64,000 bases of DNA, taken from contig JAPXFQ010000393.1 in assembly GCA_028564705.1 (NCBI GenBank), positions 1 through 64,000 on the forward strand, written 5' to 3'. The stretch comes from Apricaphanius iberus. Its lineage: Eukaryota; Chordata; Actinopteri; Cyprinodontiformes; Aphaniidae. This document shows, in pieces, positions 34,867-47,270 of the stretch. Both the position numbers and the translations under genes were made by a program. The notes below the pieces were generated by a model. That model saw nothing but the letters and a program-made list of their open reading frames with translations. It was not told where the DNA came from and did no database searches. Every line of letters begins with the position of its first letter. The stretch's first letter is position 1.

Positions 34867-35433
34867 GTAAATACTTAATATAGTCAGAGTCCCTGCTTCA
34901 GCCCTGCTTGTGAACCAGATCAGATTTACCTTCAATGATGACCTATTTAGTGAATTAATTGTATCTTAAAATAAATGTTTCTGAAAATAGAAGAAAAGCC
35001 GTGAGCCACATATAAGCTGCTGCAAGTGAAGAAAGCTAAAATATGCAGGACTCTTATCAGGTTTCAAAATGCCAGGAGTTTCAGTGCACACAAAACGCTG
35101 CTATTTCCAACTTCACACAGCTGTTGATGTTCGTACCAGATCAACAAGAACACGGCACTTGGACCAGACTCATCAATTCTTTAAATTGTCAAAATTGCCC
35201 ATGGAAATATTTCTACTATATTATTAAACAAACTCCAAACCCAAAGTAGGGTAGAAGATGCAAAAACTTCATAAACAAGATTTGTATGTGTTAGGATTAT
35301 ATTTAGGCATTGATTTTTTTTTTTTTATCCCAAACACCATTTGAGAATGTGTGTGTTGTGTAGGTTGTGTGAATAACCATCAGCAAATTGGTAAATACAA
35401 TATTTTATATTATTACAATAACAAACAATGTCA

Positions 35434-35484
<51 letters not shown>

Positions 35485-38400
35485 GAGCTCCATTAGCATG
35501 AATCTACCAGCTCTGTTGTCATGGCTGCCTTGAGATATATTTCTCTGTACTATGAGAAGTCCAAATGAAAGACAGCACAGTGGAAACTTTGCACACGAGG
35601 CTGTCTCTTCAGTGAGTCTCCTTTGTATGAACCGACTTGGTAATAATCAGATTTGAGGATTATTTTGAGATACTTGCTGATCCATGATTTAACACAACTG
35701 CACTGTTGGTTTTACCATGGACCCCAATGGTATCTGTGAACCAGTTTTTCATTGTCTTTTTTAACTATCCGGAGTATTTATGTATTGCTTTTTAATTAGT
35801 AGACTCTACCTAAGGACAACTTGTCTGCTTATAATGGGAAGCTGAATGTGTTACAGCAAAATTTCTCTGTTCAATCTCTTTGAAAAGGTAACATTTTTAG
35901 AGGGCATGCTGGATTAGGAGATTTAGGGAACCTTTTGGAAATCTCACAAATGATAAAAGGGAACTAATTCTAAAGGCAATGCATGCAGCGTGCTGTGTAG
36001 ATTTGGTAATGCTGACTATGCAGATCAGGCTAAATGCCAGCAGAAGTTTAAAATGTCAACTCTAATTTTTTTTGGCGTTTTTAAATTCTTGTTAAATCAG
36101 TTTTAACTGTAGCTGTTATGGTCTCAGGCATGCTTCGTGTGACATCACTTTTGGTCCCAAATAAACTAATTATTACAGTTTAAAGCTCCTTTCTACTTAG
36201 AATAAATGAACAAATAACAATATAAAATGTATTACAGTAAACACAACCTTTTTGCTCCGATATATGAACTTATGTAGGAGAGTAAAATTTAACATCTTGC
36301 AATCTGGTATTTCTTGTTTTTGTATGAGTGCAAACAAAGGGTTTAAGTAACATCTGTCTTCTGAAGGAGTAAATTAGATGTACTCTTATTTTTCTTACTG
36401 TGTTAGAAGATTTTCGGTGAAACAGAGAGAGATTTATCTAAGACCTTGGGCTCTGTTTCAAAGATAATCAACGTTCTATTTTTTTAAGAAATGTTATTAG
36501 GACAGTTACAGTTTTGATATACACAGAAATTAGAAAAAATGTATTTTGTGTTAATTGTTAGTACATGAGGAGAAATCTGAAATGGGTTTGCAAATTTTGT
36601 GATTTGAAGTCACACAAAATTTCTGATTGGTCCATGTCTCTTAAACACATCTATTTTTTTCTATTTCTATTCTATTTTTCTTAGCATTCTTCCCTATAAT
36701 GGTTGCCGAAAATAATTTTTTAAATACAAACAAAATATATATATATATTTTAGTTCTTTAGTATTATCTCAAATGGTATCTGTATATTTTGCAGTCACCA
36801 CTTTGAATGTAACCACCTCCTTTGTATTTCTTTGCAGCAGCATGTTTCAGAGAACGTCGAGACACGGATGGCTTCCTTGGAGGAGTCTTACGCACTGGCT
36901 CAGAAAAAGGTGGGCATGGCCTTGGCTACAGCTGAGCAGCTCAAGACATCTGACCTCCCAGCTCAGGTGCTGTCTCTGCACACTGAGATGAAAACTCGAC
37001 TGGCAGAGGTGCAGCAATCCACTGTCTCTCTGGAGCAATTGAACCACTTGCAGAGCATACTGATGGGGAAGAGTAAAGAGATTGAGGACATCAGGATGCA
37101 AGTGGAGGATTTGGCTGCTCTGAGTGGTGAACTGTCCCAGAAGGTTGAAGGTTTGTCTATGAACCTTGCAGAAGCTGACTCAAAGTTAGAAGAAAATATT
37201 GGCCACATTGCCACAATGAGTGCTACCCTGGATGGACAGACCAATGAGATGTTGAAAATGAAGAATCAAATGGACACCTACAAGGATAAGCTGGAGAACA
37301 GTTTACTGGAAACAACTAATCTCAGGTACATTCTGGAGAGAGAAAAAATTGTCCAGGCCAAAAATCTTGGTTCGGTACATACCTTGGTTCAATTTCATGA
37401 AATTACATTTATAATCAAACTGTACTTCCAGTAAATTTAATTAAAATAAAAAACGTGTTTGGTCAACATAAAAATGTATGAAATAAAATCTAAAATCACA
37501 GTTTAAATGTTTTCCTTTAAGGAAGTTACATGATCGATACTTTGGTTAGACTTTGAAAGAAAGCCAATCTGGGATATAAAATGGATATTTTAAACTGTCC
37601 TGTCTGTGTTAACAGTGGTAACAAGTTAATAATTGTTACTTCAGCCAGCTGATAGGATGCTGCATGAGTTATACAGGTGAGGTGGAAGGCGTTACAGAAC
37701 ACCTCTAGTCTAATGGTTTAATCACCACTACAAATTTCCTTTTTACCAAGCAGCCATGTTATCTTACTCTATAGTCTATAATGTATTGATACTATGAGCA
37801 AAATTATACATTGTGATTTTTTTATTTATTTATTTTTTACTGAATTTAGAAGTATAAAATTTGGTCACAAACACTAATGGTGCGTTCAGACCGCAAGCTT
37901 TGTCAGCGTCAAGCAACCCTCATAAAGTGACTTGTTCGATGCATATACACAGAAGATAATTTTTTAAGCTGACGCTAGCAAAGCTCGTAGGCGAGCCTTT
38001 CTCTGCTTGATGTTTTAAACACTCGCTGATCCTGGTTGGCTAGGCAGCGTCGATGTCGGGCAACGTCACTACACTACACTACAAGAGCGTTAAGACCATC
38101 AGAAGTTCAACTAGCAGAACTTCTGCGTTGCTAGCGTTATGAGCTTTGTAGCTTGAAACCCAGGAAAAGCTTGAAAAGTTGATGGAGCCAACACTCACAA
38201 AGTGCTGCGGAGACTGCAACGCTCCTCCAACGGCCTCAACCGTAGACTTAACATGTAGTCTTGATGTTGCTGACGCTGACAAAGCCTGTGGTCTGAATGA
38301 TCCATAACACTCCAACCTTTTTCATACAGAACATAGCCAGTTTTATCACTAGATCTAGCTGATCCACTGAAAAAAAGAAGGTAAATGAAAACAGCCAAAT

Positions 38401-41400
38401 ACCAGGCAAATATTTTGTTTTATTTTAAAAATTATCATTAATGGTTTTATTCAAATTCTAAAAAGATGACATCAAAATCGATACATTGTTTTTGAATATC
38501 GATACAATATCTTGACATAAAATATGATATTTTGAGATCAATATTTTCTTAGATCCCAGTTTGCAGGATTTGTATGGATCATCCAGTTGAACTCTATTCA
38601 TGGCTATCAACCACTGCATTCAACTTTATTCAGCAGTTGGAAACCTGTTAAATTCCACCTTATTGCCCCTCTTTCATCTACTTGTGCTGTCTATATAGTG
38701 CAAGTGTTAATCAATCTGTTGACAACTGACAGCTAATAACTGTGGTGTTCAGCATGGTGTTCAGTCTTTTAGCCAGAATGTGGGGATTGGGAGCTTGGGC
38801 ATGTGACCTCATGTATCATTGTGCATATATGATTATTGCTAGGGGAGATATCTATACTTACAGTTAAATGTAAAAAAAGTAAACTGATATTGATATTGAA
38901 GTTTAGTTTATTCGATTAAACATATGACAACAAGCATACAACATTAAAACAAAATATGCTCGTCATAACCGAAAGGGTTCAGGCTGAAGTAAGAAATACT
39001 TATGACGCCTTAAACCCATAAACAAATGAACACAGGATTCCAAGAAAGCAACAAATTCAACAACAAAAATTCACCATCAGGCTCTGCTTGATAATACATC
39101 TTAATAGATAAAGGAAATTCATTCAAGTACTCGATACTTCTCAAAAATCACAGATTTATACATAATTTTGAATGCGGTTTTGGAAGTACAGTTTTTTAAC
39201 TCATCATTTAAGTTATTCCATAAACTAACGCCTCTAACTGAAACACAAAAGCTTTTTTTATTTGTTCTGATCTTATTTTTCTTAAATAAAGCTGTTCCTC
39301 TGATGTTGTACAAACTTTTTCTCAGTTCAAAGAGTTTCTGTAAACACTGTGGGAGCAATTGGTTATAAACTTTATACATTACTACTGAAGTACTCAGGTC
39401 GACAAGATCAGATAATTTCAGAATTTTTAAGCTACAGAAAATGGAATTTGTCGGTGCACAGTAGTCTGCTTGATAAATAATCCTAACAGCCTTTTTTTGT
39501 AGTAAGAAAATACGATTGATATTAGTTTTATATGTGTTCCGCCATATTTCTACGCAATAATTTAAATAGGGAAGGAATAGACTATTATATAATAAGTGAA
39601 GTGTGTTTTTAGTCAGAATGGATTTCATTTTGTATATTATTGCAACTATTTTGGCTAACTTGGTCTGGATAGAGCTAATGTGTGCTTTCCAATTTAGTTT
39701 TTCATCAATTTGTATGCCTAGAAATTTGATATTGGACACTCTTTCAATTTCTACTGAATCTATTTTGATATTTTCAGCTTTAGTTTGATTTTCAAGTTTC
39801 CTGTTCCCAAATACTATATATTTTGTTTTATTCAAATTCAAGGAAAGTTTGTTGATATCAAACCACTCTTTTATTTTAATTAGCTCACTTTCGGCCAAGG
39901 ACAAAAGTTGTTTGATGTACTTTCCAGAACAATAAAGGCTGGTGTCATCTGCGAATAAAATACAGCTCATTTTTTTTGCGACCTCACAAACATCATTAAT
40001 AAACATAATAAATAACATTGGGCCCAGAATAGAGCCTTGTGGCACTCCATGTGTTATCAATTTATACTCAGAGTTCACATTATTAATTTGAACCAACTGA
40101 TATCTGTCGCAGAGATAATTTTTTAGCCAAGTGAGCGCTATTCCTCTCACACCATATCGTTCCATTTTTTGTAGGAGTAATGTGTGGTCAATAGTGTCGA
40201 ATGCTTTGCTCAGATCTAAAAAGATCCCAACAGTATATTCACCCTTATCTACAGCTGTGGATATGTTTTCTACAAGCTCCATTATTGCCAGAGAAGTGGA
40301 CCTTTCTGATCTAAAGCCATATTGATGGTCACTGAGCAGATTATATTTTTTGACAAATTGATCTTTTTCCGAAAAGTTTTTCTAAAATTTTTGAAAGTTG
40401 TGGCAAAAGTGATATAGGTCTGTAGTTTGTAAATTGGTGTTGATCTCCATTTTTGTAGATAGGTATTACTTTGGCTATTTTCAATTTGCTTGGAAAAATT
40501 CCAGTTAAAAAGGACTGATTACATATATAAGTAAATGGTGAGGCAATGCAGCTTATGATATTTTTAACCAGTTCCATATCCATTTCAAAACAGTCTAGTG
40601 ACTTTTTACATTTAAATTTATTAACAATTCCTATAATTTCACTCTCATCTGTGCCACTTACAAAAAGAGAATTTAAATGTAGTGTGTATTTACCAGCTAG
40701 ACCAGATGCATCTTTTGATTTCATTTTATTTGCTAAAGTTGGTCCAACATTAATAAAAAAATCATTGAAAGCATTTGCAATATCCTTTGAATCATTTATC
40801 GTGCTATTGTTTTTCACAAAATGATTTGGAAAGGAACGTTTTTTCCTTCCATCTTTAATGATGCCATTTAGAATCTTCCAGGTCCCTTGCATGTTATTCT
40901 TTTGCTGTTCTAATAGTGTTTGGTAATAATTTCTTTGTATTGATCTCATTATATTAGTTAATTTATTTTTGTATGTCTTATATTCCACTTTTGTCTCTCT
41001 GGTTCTATGTTTGAGATACACTCTGTAGAGTTGATTTTTCTTTTTGCATGCCTTTACAATACCCTTTGTGATCCATGGCTTGTCCATTTTGTTTTCGTTT
41101 ATAGTTACAGATCTCAAAGGACAGTGTTTATTATAAAGTGAAGTTAGGACGGACAAAAATACATCAAAGGCTTTATCAGGGTGATCTGAAGCATAAACAT
41201 CATCCCAAGTTTGTAAGTTTAGATCAGATTTAAGAGCTGCAATGGATTCTGGTGTACGGTGTCTAATCATTTTAATTTTTTTACTTTTCGAAATTGAGGA
41301 TTTAACGTTTTGAGAAAGCTGATAGAAAACACTAAATACTGGTAAATGATCACTTATGTCGTTTATAAGTACTCCAGAAGTAATTTGGCTGCTTAACTGA

Positions 41401-43864
41401 TTTGTAATGTTCATGCCAAAAAGTCTAATAATTGAAATCTTGGATATTTCAGGGAGCTGTTTGAAGATAAAGAGTCCCAACTGTTTCTGAAGGCCAATGA
41501 AGAGGAGCAGGTAAGTACAGCACATTTTAATCTGAATATAAAACCCATATGTGCATAGCATGTTCTCTGTTTTCAAAATCTCAGTTGAAGAGCACACAGA
41601 AACAGAAAACTCGAGCAACAATAGACAAGTTGGGTGATTCTTTTTCATTCTTGTCATCAATCGTTGCTCATTGATAGTGTCCTGAAGCAAAGCTCATCAT
41701 ACCTTATGAACTTTTTCAATATTTGTCACATTACAATCACTAGCTTCAGTATATTGTTGTTTTTTTTTTTGGTTGTTAAAGACTAACACAAAGTGATTCA
41801 TAATAGCCAACAATATACAGGGAATTCAAATTTTTTTTTTTTTTTTTTTTTTTTTAAATCCTAAGAAGTATGGCGTGAATTCAACCCTGAGACATCTAGG
41901 TAAAATAATTTAGTCCATCATCTGAAAAGGAAACACATTTTGGTTAGTCTGCAAACCTAGAAATGGCCATGGTCCAAAAATGACAAGCTGAGCAAGGTGA
42001 TGCAAAAGGCTTGTGATAATTCTGTAAGAGCTCCAGATATTTACAGCTCAGGTGGGAGAATCTGCTAATTGGACAACTTTCAGTAATGCAGTCCAATAAT
42101 TTGACCTTTATGGAAAAGTAGAGTCAAGAAACAACAAACAGTTGAAGTATGTTTGCCCTGAAGGGGTTAAACTAGCATTTCACATCACCCTGATAAAGGA
42201 GTAATGGTGCAGGACCAACGGGATCCCGGTTGTGAGTGCAGTGCTGCAGATAACTGGCTTTATCTTGAAAGGTCCAAAGGAAGTCAAATATGTGGATTAT
42301 TTTATCTGAAAAAGGAATGCATGGCAACCGCTTCAGCAGTTTTGGGTAAAAACAATAACTCAAAGTTAAGAAAAATTGTAAACACTGTGGGAGACTTTAT
42401 TTCCAAGTGCAGCAAAGCATGGTTCTACAAACTATAAACTCAAGAAGGTTGCATACAAATGTACACCTTATATTTTCATTTGTAAAAACAAAAAGAAGAA
42501 AAAAATGTATATCCTCAAGAACATAAGTAGCTACTTTTTATGAGTACCATTTGACTTTTCAAATAGGAGATTAACATTCATTTAAGAGGAGATTAACATT
42601 CATAAATCACAATTTTGTTTGCAAGTTTTAAAGTTCTAGAAACGGTTGACCTTTACTACATTAACCTTGAGGATCATGCCAGAACAGGCTTGAATCGCTC
42701 TGACATGTATGTTCTCCTTACTATTTCTGTACACACTGTGCCTGTAGGGAGACGTTAATGAGATTTTATGTCATTAATTTGAACAAAGTAATTGGGTGGT
42801 ACTGTATGGCTTCACAGCCAAAGTACTCTCAGATAAAATGCATTCTTCCTTTCTCAGGCACTACAATCACATTTCATAGAGTAAAACAGTTGGATGTTTA
42901 GGTACTATTGCTGTGCAGACTCTTCATCTAAAGTAACATTGCTTTTGCCTTGTTAAAGGTGGTAGATCAAATAAAGCCTCCTGCTGAGCATCTTGAAAAT
43001 ATGGAGGCAGATGCTGCAGAGGAACAAGAGGTGGCTGATGATGAAGCAGTACCTGATTATGAAAAAGAGTTGGCAGCAGATGAAGAAGAAAAGGTGGCTG
43101 CAGCTACTGTGGAGGAAAAGGCAGTTGCAGAAACTGAGGAGGAAGAAGAGACTGTGGCAATTGAAGAGAAGAAGGCAGCTGCAGGAACCGAGCAACAAGT
43201 AGAAGATGCCGACACAAATGAGGAGGAAGAAATGGAGGCTGTAGAACCTGAGGAAGAAATTGAGGCTATAGAACCTGAGGAAGAAGAGGGTTTAGAATCT
43301 GATGAAGAGGATGCTGCAGAACCCGAGGAGCAGATGGAGAAGGCTGATGTGAATAATACTGAAGACCAGACAGCTGCTGGGGTTGAGGAAGCTCCCACAC
43401 ATCAGGAAAGGAAAGAGGTACCTGGAGAGGAGGATACAGAAAAAACTGGAGAAGAGATACTTCCAGCAGCTGAAGATGACCAGGGACTCTCTTCAAAAAA
43501 AGAATCAGGAGTTTCTCTGCAACAGGAAGAATATGCAGCAGAAGAAGATCAAGATGAATCTTCTGTGGAGCAGAAGGACAGGGAAACAGAAGAAACGGCA
43601 ATGGAAAAGGAACAAAATGACATGGAGCATGAAAAGTCTATTGCTGGGTCACAAGGCAAGACAGATTGTGAAGAAAAAGTACAGGAGGATACAACAGTGC
43701 TTGAGAAGAATCAAGAGACAGTGATGGAGGATGAAGAAAAAGAGGGTAAGAATGGAAAAATGAAAGATGATACGGAAGAACGGCAGAAACTATCTGATGA
43801 AGAGGAACCATGGGAGGGAGAAGATGAGTCATCAGAAGAATTTGCTTTTCTCAAAAATAAATGA
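34588..43864 (+). CDS. Unrecognised single-pass membrane, coiled-coil, acidic-tail protein (4 coding exons)
   Basis: Exons 34588-34866, 36838-37325, 41453-41510 and 42959-43864 join in phase to 576 residues. Residues 1-36 are basic and polar with no signal peptide; 37-57 form a strongly hydrophobic segment (LLVLVLIGVIGCII), giving a type II single-pass topology; ~60-275 are heptad-rich coiled coil; ~276-576 are extremely Glu/Asp/Ala-rich (EEEEMEAVEPEEEIEAIEPE) ending FAFLKNK. The ATG at 34588 is the first in a moderately GC-rich exon with no upstream in-frame Met. A membrane-anchored coiled coil followed by an acidic lumenal tail recalls endoplasmic or sarcoplasmic reticulum proteins. The first two exons faintly recall IKBIP (WF and QQ after the membrane segment, then coiled coil), but I cannot name the gene. 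Function is unknown. Confidence 0.8.
35436..35479. repeat. (AT)n microsatellite
   Basis: A pure 44-base AT tract in the first intron of the membrane coiled-coil gene. Confidence 0.95.
36838..37325 (+). CDS. Membrane coiled-coil gene, exon 2
   Basis: Acceptor TTTCTTTGCAG, donor CTCAG|GTACAT; phase 0 to 2. Encodes ~163 residues of regular heptads, for example SKEIEDIRMQVEDLAALSGE and LKMKNQMDTYKDKLENSLLE. Confidence 0.87.
37878..38304. mobile_element. PIF/Harbinger-like MITE with TAA TSD
   Basis: Left terminus TGGTGCGTTCAGACCGCAAG and right terminus (complement) TGGATCATTCAGACCACAGG match at most positions and continue CTTTGTCAGCGTCA on both sides. It is flanked by TAA (37875-37877 and 38305-38307), the 3-bp duplication typical of PIF/Harbinger. 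No transposase is present in the 427 bases. Confidence 0.75.
39119..40282 (-). pseudogene. LINE reverse transcriptase (C-terminal reading frame)
   Basis: 387 open codons. RT blocks: VGIFLDLSKAFDTIDHTLLL, GVPQGSILGPMLFIMFIND and CILFADDTSLY (FADD catalytic motif). A YLNYCVEIWRNTY-type post-RT region follows. A frameshift just upstream (40330-40380) separates it from the rest of the ORF2, so the element is inactive. Confidence 0.9.
40341..41440 (-). pseudogene. LINE endonuclease C-terminus and linker (upstream frame)
   Basis: Opens with NDISDHLPVF, the end of an AP endonuclease domain, then the linker (ENKMDKPWITKGIVKACKKK) and RT blocks 0-2 (KVIPIYKNGDQHQFTNYRPI). It ends out of frame after LEKLFGKRS. 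Open sequence upstream of ~41440 is host exon and intron read backwards. Confidence 0.85.
41453..41510 (+). CDS. Membrane coiled-coil gene, exon 3
   Basis: A 58-nt exon encoding ELFEDKESQLFLKANEEEQ, bounded by GATATTTCAG and GTAAGT. Phase 2 to 0 fits its neighbours exactly. Its acceptor lies within about 10-30 bases of the LINE end. Confidence 0.75.
41705..42500 (+). mobile_element. Degenerate Tc1-like remnant
   Basis: GAACTTTTTCAATATTTGTCACATT, GTTAAAGACTAACACAAAGTG, GAATTCAACCCTGAGACATC and TGACCTTTATGGAAAAGTAG occur in the order of a sense-strand fish Tc1 copy. Frames are destroyed. It lies in the intron after exon 3. Confidence 0.55.
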
Positions 43865-43870
43865 AGCAAG
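42959..43870 (+). CDS. Membrane coiled-coil gene, exon 4 (acidic tail and stop)
   Basis: About 300 codons of Glu/Asp/Ala-rich sequence with a stop TGA at 43862-43864. The acceptor TTGTTAAAG is weak. Just after the stop, AGCAA|GTAAGA is a good donor, implying a spliced 3' UTR with the next exon at 44397. Confidence 0.8.
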
Positions 43871-43954
43871 TAAGACCGCAGTTTTTGTGTTTTAGAAATG
43901 ATTATAGTGGACTTAATAACTTGAAAATATAATATCTTGTAAGTTGTTCAAGTG

Positions 43955-44325
43955 ACTTGTATTTTATTGGAATTTTATGTGAAAGACCAACACAGAACAT
44001 TGTGTGAAGTGGAAGGTAATAGATAAAATACTTTCAAAATAAAAATTCTATTATTATTCTAATATTTTTATATATGGAACTCTAATACTGAGATTAAATT
44101 ATGGTACATGAAAGTGACTTTATTTATCTTAGACATTTCTGGATGAACTCGATGTTCTTGCAATATATTCGAGCAAAGGCAAATATAAATGCCATGTTAC
44201 AGTTTTAAAATTATTTGTAAATATAAATATTGAAAACCGTGTATCATTTTTGTTGTATTAAACAATTATGCTCTGCTTTGTGTTGGTCTGTCATGTGAAA
44301 AATAAATATAATTTTTAAGACATGT
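43955..44325. mobile_element. Tc1-derived MITE in a 3' UTR intron
   Basis: TTATGTGAAAGACCAACACAG on the left is mirrored by CTTTGTGTTGGTCTGTCATG on the right. These are inner parts of fish Tc1 termini. The space between is AT-rich and non-coding. Confidence 0.55.
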
Positions 44326-44396
44326 TGTGACTACTTTTAAGAAAATGGCCCTTCTTTTATTAATTGTCTTTTATGTCCTCTGATCTTTGTTACAGG

Positions 44397-44935
44397 CTAT
44401 AGATGATTCTTTTGGTATGCTGAAGAAGTCCACTAAGGAGTACGGGAACTTGTTTAGACTCTCTACACCATTAAAATACTGTTTTTGTTTTTTTTCTTGT
44501 TTAATGGCAAATGAGGTTGGAAAGACAGACCAAATCAGAGCGACTTGACTGGAGTTTGAGTGAAACTAAAAAAAGATCAGATGCTGAAATTATGTAATTT
44601 TGTCAATGTTTACCTTTCATTAATGTGAAAAGCCTTAATCCATACCAGAATTATTTTTTATAAAACGTGCTCCACTTTTTCCACTTTGTCTCTTTATAAA
44701 CTAAACTATTTACAAAATTACACAAGAAGCCATTTCATATGGTTTTTCAGTGCACTAAAATGCAATAGACATTTCTCTTAGTGATTCAGCTGGCAAAGTG
44801 AAGGTCATTTATTATATGAATTCATTTCACAGAGTAATAATTTTCAACCAATTTTTTCTGCAACTTTTGATCATTATAGTTTACAGATAACAAAAATATA
44901 TTTACCAAGAAATAAACATATGCTGATTTAAAAAA
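44397..44935 (+). other. Putative 3' UTR exon of the membrane coiled-coil gene
   Basis: The sequence starts after a good acceptor, TTTGTTACAG, and has AATAAA at 44911-44916. Pairing with the donor at 43871 makes a stop-codon-downstream intron of 526 bases. No coding sequence is required. Transcript evidence would settle it. Confidence 0.5.
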
Positions 44936-47260
44936 AACTGTGCAGTGGCCCTGTCCATTTTATCCATATCCCAGGGAAGAATCTTTAGACCATTCTCTGG
45001 TTAAAAAAAATGGTTTAACTGGGGATCATGTCCTGTGTGGGATTTGTTTCACTGTCCTCACAAGGCTGCAGTTTTCTCAGTTTGTGCACCTTTTTATACT
45101 ACTGTTTTTTCCTTCCCTCCACTCTCAATTTTATAGGCAAGGTATTAATACAATCTTATTTTTATGCTGCATTAATATTAACTGTGAAGATCAATAATTA
45201 GCATCAATCTTTGGTGGCTTAACCTCAATGCAGAGGGTGTTTATAACAATCTGCTGGTCACCTGATAAGTGGGTATTCTTCACTGGATTTCAGAGGCTAA
45301 GCTATGGCCTTAGCTTAATATTTTTCTCTTTTCTCATATGAAATATATATAGATGTTTTTTTCGTTTTTTTTCCAGGAAATTTTATTCGGCTTCTCAGTC
45401 ATTGAACTTATCAGAAATAAATGCTTGAAATATATTAGTATGAAATAGTGAATCAGTTTACTGAAGTATTAACTTTTCAATAGTAATATAATTTACCAAA
45501 ATGCATGTGTATAATTGAAAAAAAATATTTGAACACTCGAGATCAAATATGATCTACTTGTCTCTTCAGTAGTATTTTACAAATTTATATTCACTAAAGT
45601 TTAGTTTAGTTTACTAAACAGTGTTAGGATTTATCACAGTGAATACTGTTTCATGCAGCCTTTACATGGCACTGTTAAGAACCTCAGGGACAAATCCTTT
45701 ACATAGTTATGCAGTCAGAGCTGAACTCTAGCAAAGGTACAATGCCACACACTAAGCACACTTGAATCAAGCAAGAACCCAAGATTTATGAACAAAATGT
45801 GTATTTTGGTGAGGAAATTGGTTATATTGGGCCAGTGCGGAAAAAAAGGTGAAACTCATTCACTTACTGCAGCACCAAATGTATTGCGTAGATTAACCAC
45901 TTCAACCTGCTGTGTCATGTCTTTATAGTGTCAGGTAACATAGAAATTAATTAAAACTATGTACTTGGTTATAATTAAAGGAATGTGAAGTGATGTTTTT
46001 CATGATTCATTTGATTGCAGTAACTGATCTCATATACTGGATATGTATTTGAAGTTAAGCCACATCAGACACCTTCAGAGCCCATCAGGAAAGGCCAAGT
46101 GATACTGTGAATCCTCACATAACAGATATTGTGTGCTGCACACTGTGTGATGGGGGCAAAATATGTTACTTTGTGAATTTTTACTCAATCTGTTTTTTTT
46201 TTTTTTTAATATGGTTACTGTTAGTGTATGCTGGTACCCCTCGTTAAAATAAACCCTGTTTCCTTTCCTTTTGTATACTCGATTTACTGCTGTAATATGC
46301 TGAATTTATTTACATCACGTTCTTGGTGCATAGTGAAGTGGATCTCGCTTGAACATTAAAGGTGAGAATTAGGTTTCTCTGGACTCTTTTCCCCAAAAAT
46401 TAATTATTTATTTGGGACAGTGCATGTTAGTGAACATGTAAGAAAATAAGAATATAAACACACCAGATTATAGCCTATGGCTAATTTAAATAAGTTCTAG
46501 GTTTCTTTCAACCATTACAACTTTTAATTATGAAGAAGGTGGAATATTTATTTTAGAAATATGCTACCTGGTTGTATACTTGGTAAACCTACATTATTCA
46601 GCACCTTTTTCTGAATGAATTTTGGAGTTACATTTTGCCTCTGGAATGGCGATGACTTGTGCAAAGTCATGATCTTCCTCTTCAGGTCTACACTTATCAA
46701 ACTGTTAATGGCCAAATAAATGCTTTATAACTAATCTTCTGTACAAGGAACCACAAGTAGTCTACAAGACATTGGCAAAATTTAAAGAGATGTTCTCTAT
46801 AAAAGTCATAACGTTAGCCGTTAGCAAGCTTTCTTACCTTTCTCCATGAGAAACTTCGCCATTTCCGCGCACATTTTGATGCTGTGAACCTTTTTACATT
46901 TGTGTCCAACTGTTGTAGGCTGCACCTAAACTAACTCTGGCTTTAATATTATAAGGTTGCTCCTCTGAGAAAGATAATGAAATCTATGGGGCTTAGACAC
47001 AGGAACTAAACTTTTTTTCTACAGTAAATGCCTTGTTCCCCCGTGCAGTTGTTTACTATAGCATTTGGCAACCCACAATGCCGCACCGCTATTGGCTGGA
47101 ACACGTAAATATAAAGACAGTGCAGTGGTCAGAACATTTTTTTTTTAGGATTTTAGGTTAAATATAACGTTTAAAGGAAAGGGTGCACTTTCGTTCTATA
47201 CTCCTCTAAATTCCCTGTTGAAGTAATACTTTTTTAAAGAGATAGCTTTTGAGAAAAATG
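44936..47260. other. Intergenic spacer
   Basis: AT-rich DNA with no convincing exons. A minus-strand LINE-tail-like patch (TTATTTGGGACAGTGCATG) lies near 46405-46430. Nothing else is recognised. Confidence 0.4.
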
Positions 47261-47270
47261 TTCCATATTC

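Larger units (their letters stand above)
38890..41440 (-). mobile_element. Jockey/CR1-superfamily LINE, 5'-truncated
   Basis: A ~2.5-kb antisense insertion. The 3' end lies near 38890, where the minus strand ends AATAAACTAAACTTCAATAT with short ATATCA repeats rather than poly(A). It keeps the endonuclease C-terminus, linker, RT and a full C-terminal region. The 5' end is truncated at about 41425-41445, next to exon 3 of the host gene. Clade is inferred from RT motifs. Confidence 0.85.

Noticed and set aside
34588..37325. Firm assignment of the membrane coiled-coil gene to IKBIP
   Set aside because: Only the topology and a few residues near the membrane segment agree, and the acidic tail has no counterpart that I recall, so no name was given.
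42953..43832. Ser- and Leu-rich open frames antisense or out of frame to the acidic exon
   Set aside because: They are shadows of the Glu-rich GAA/GAG coding sequence.
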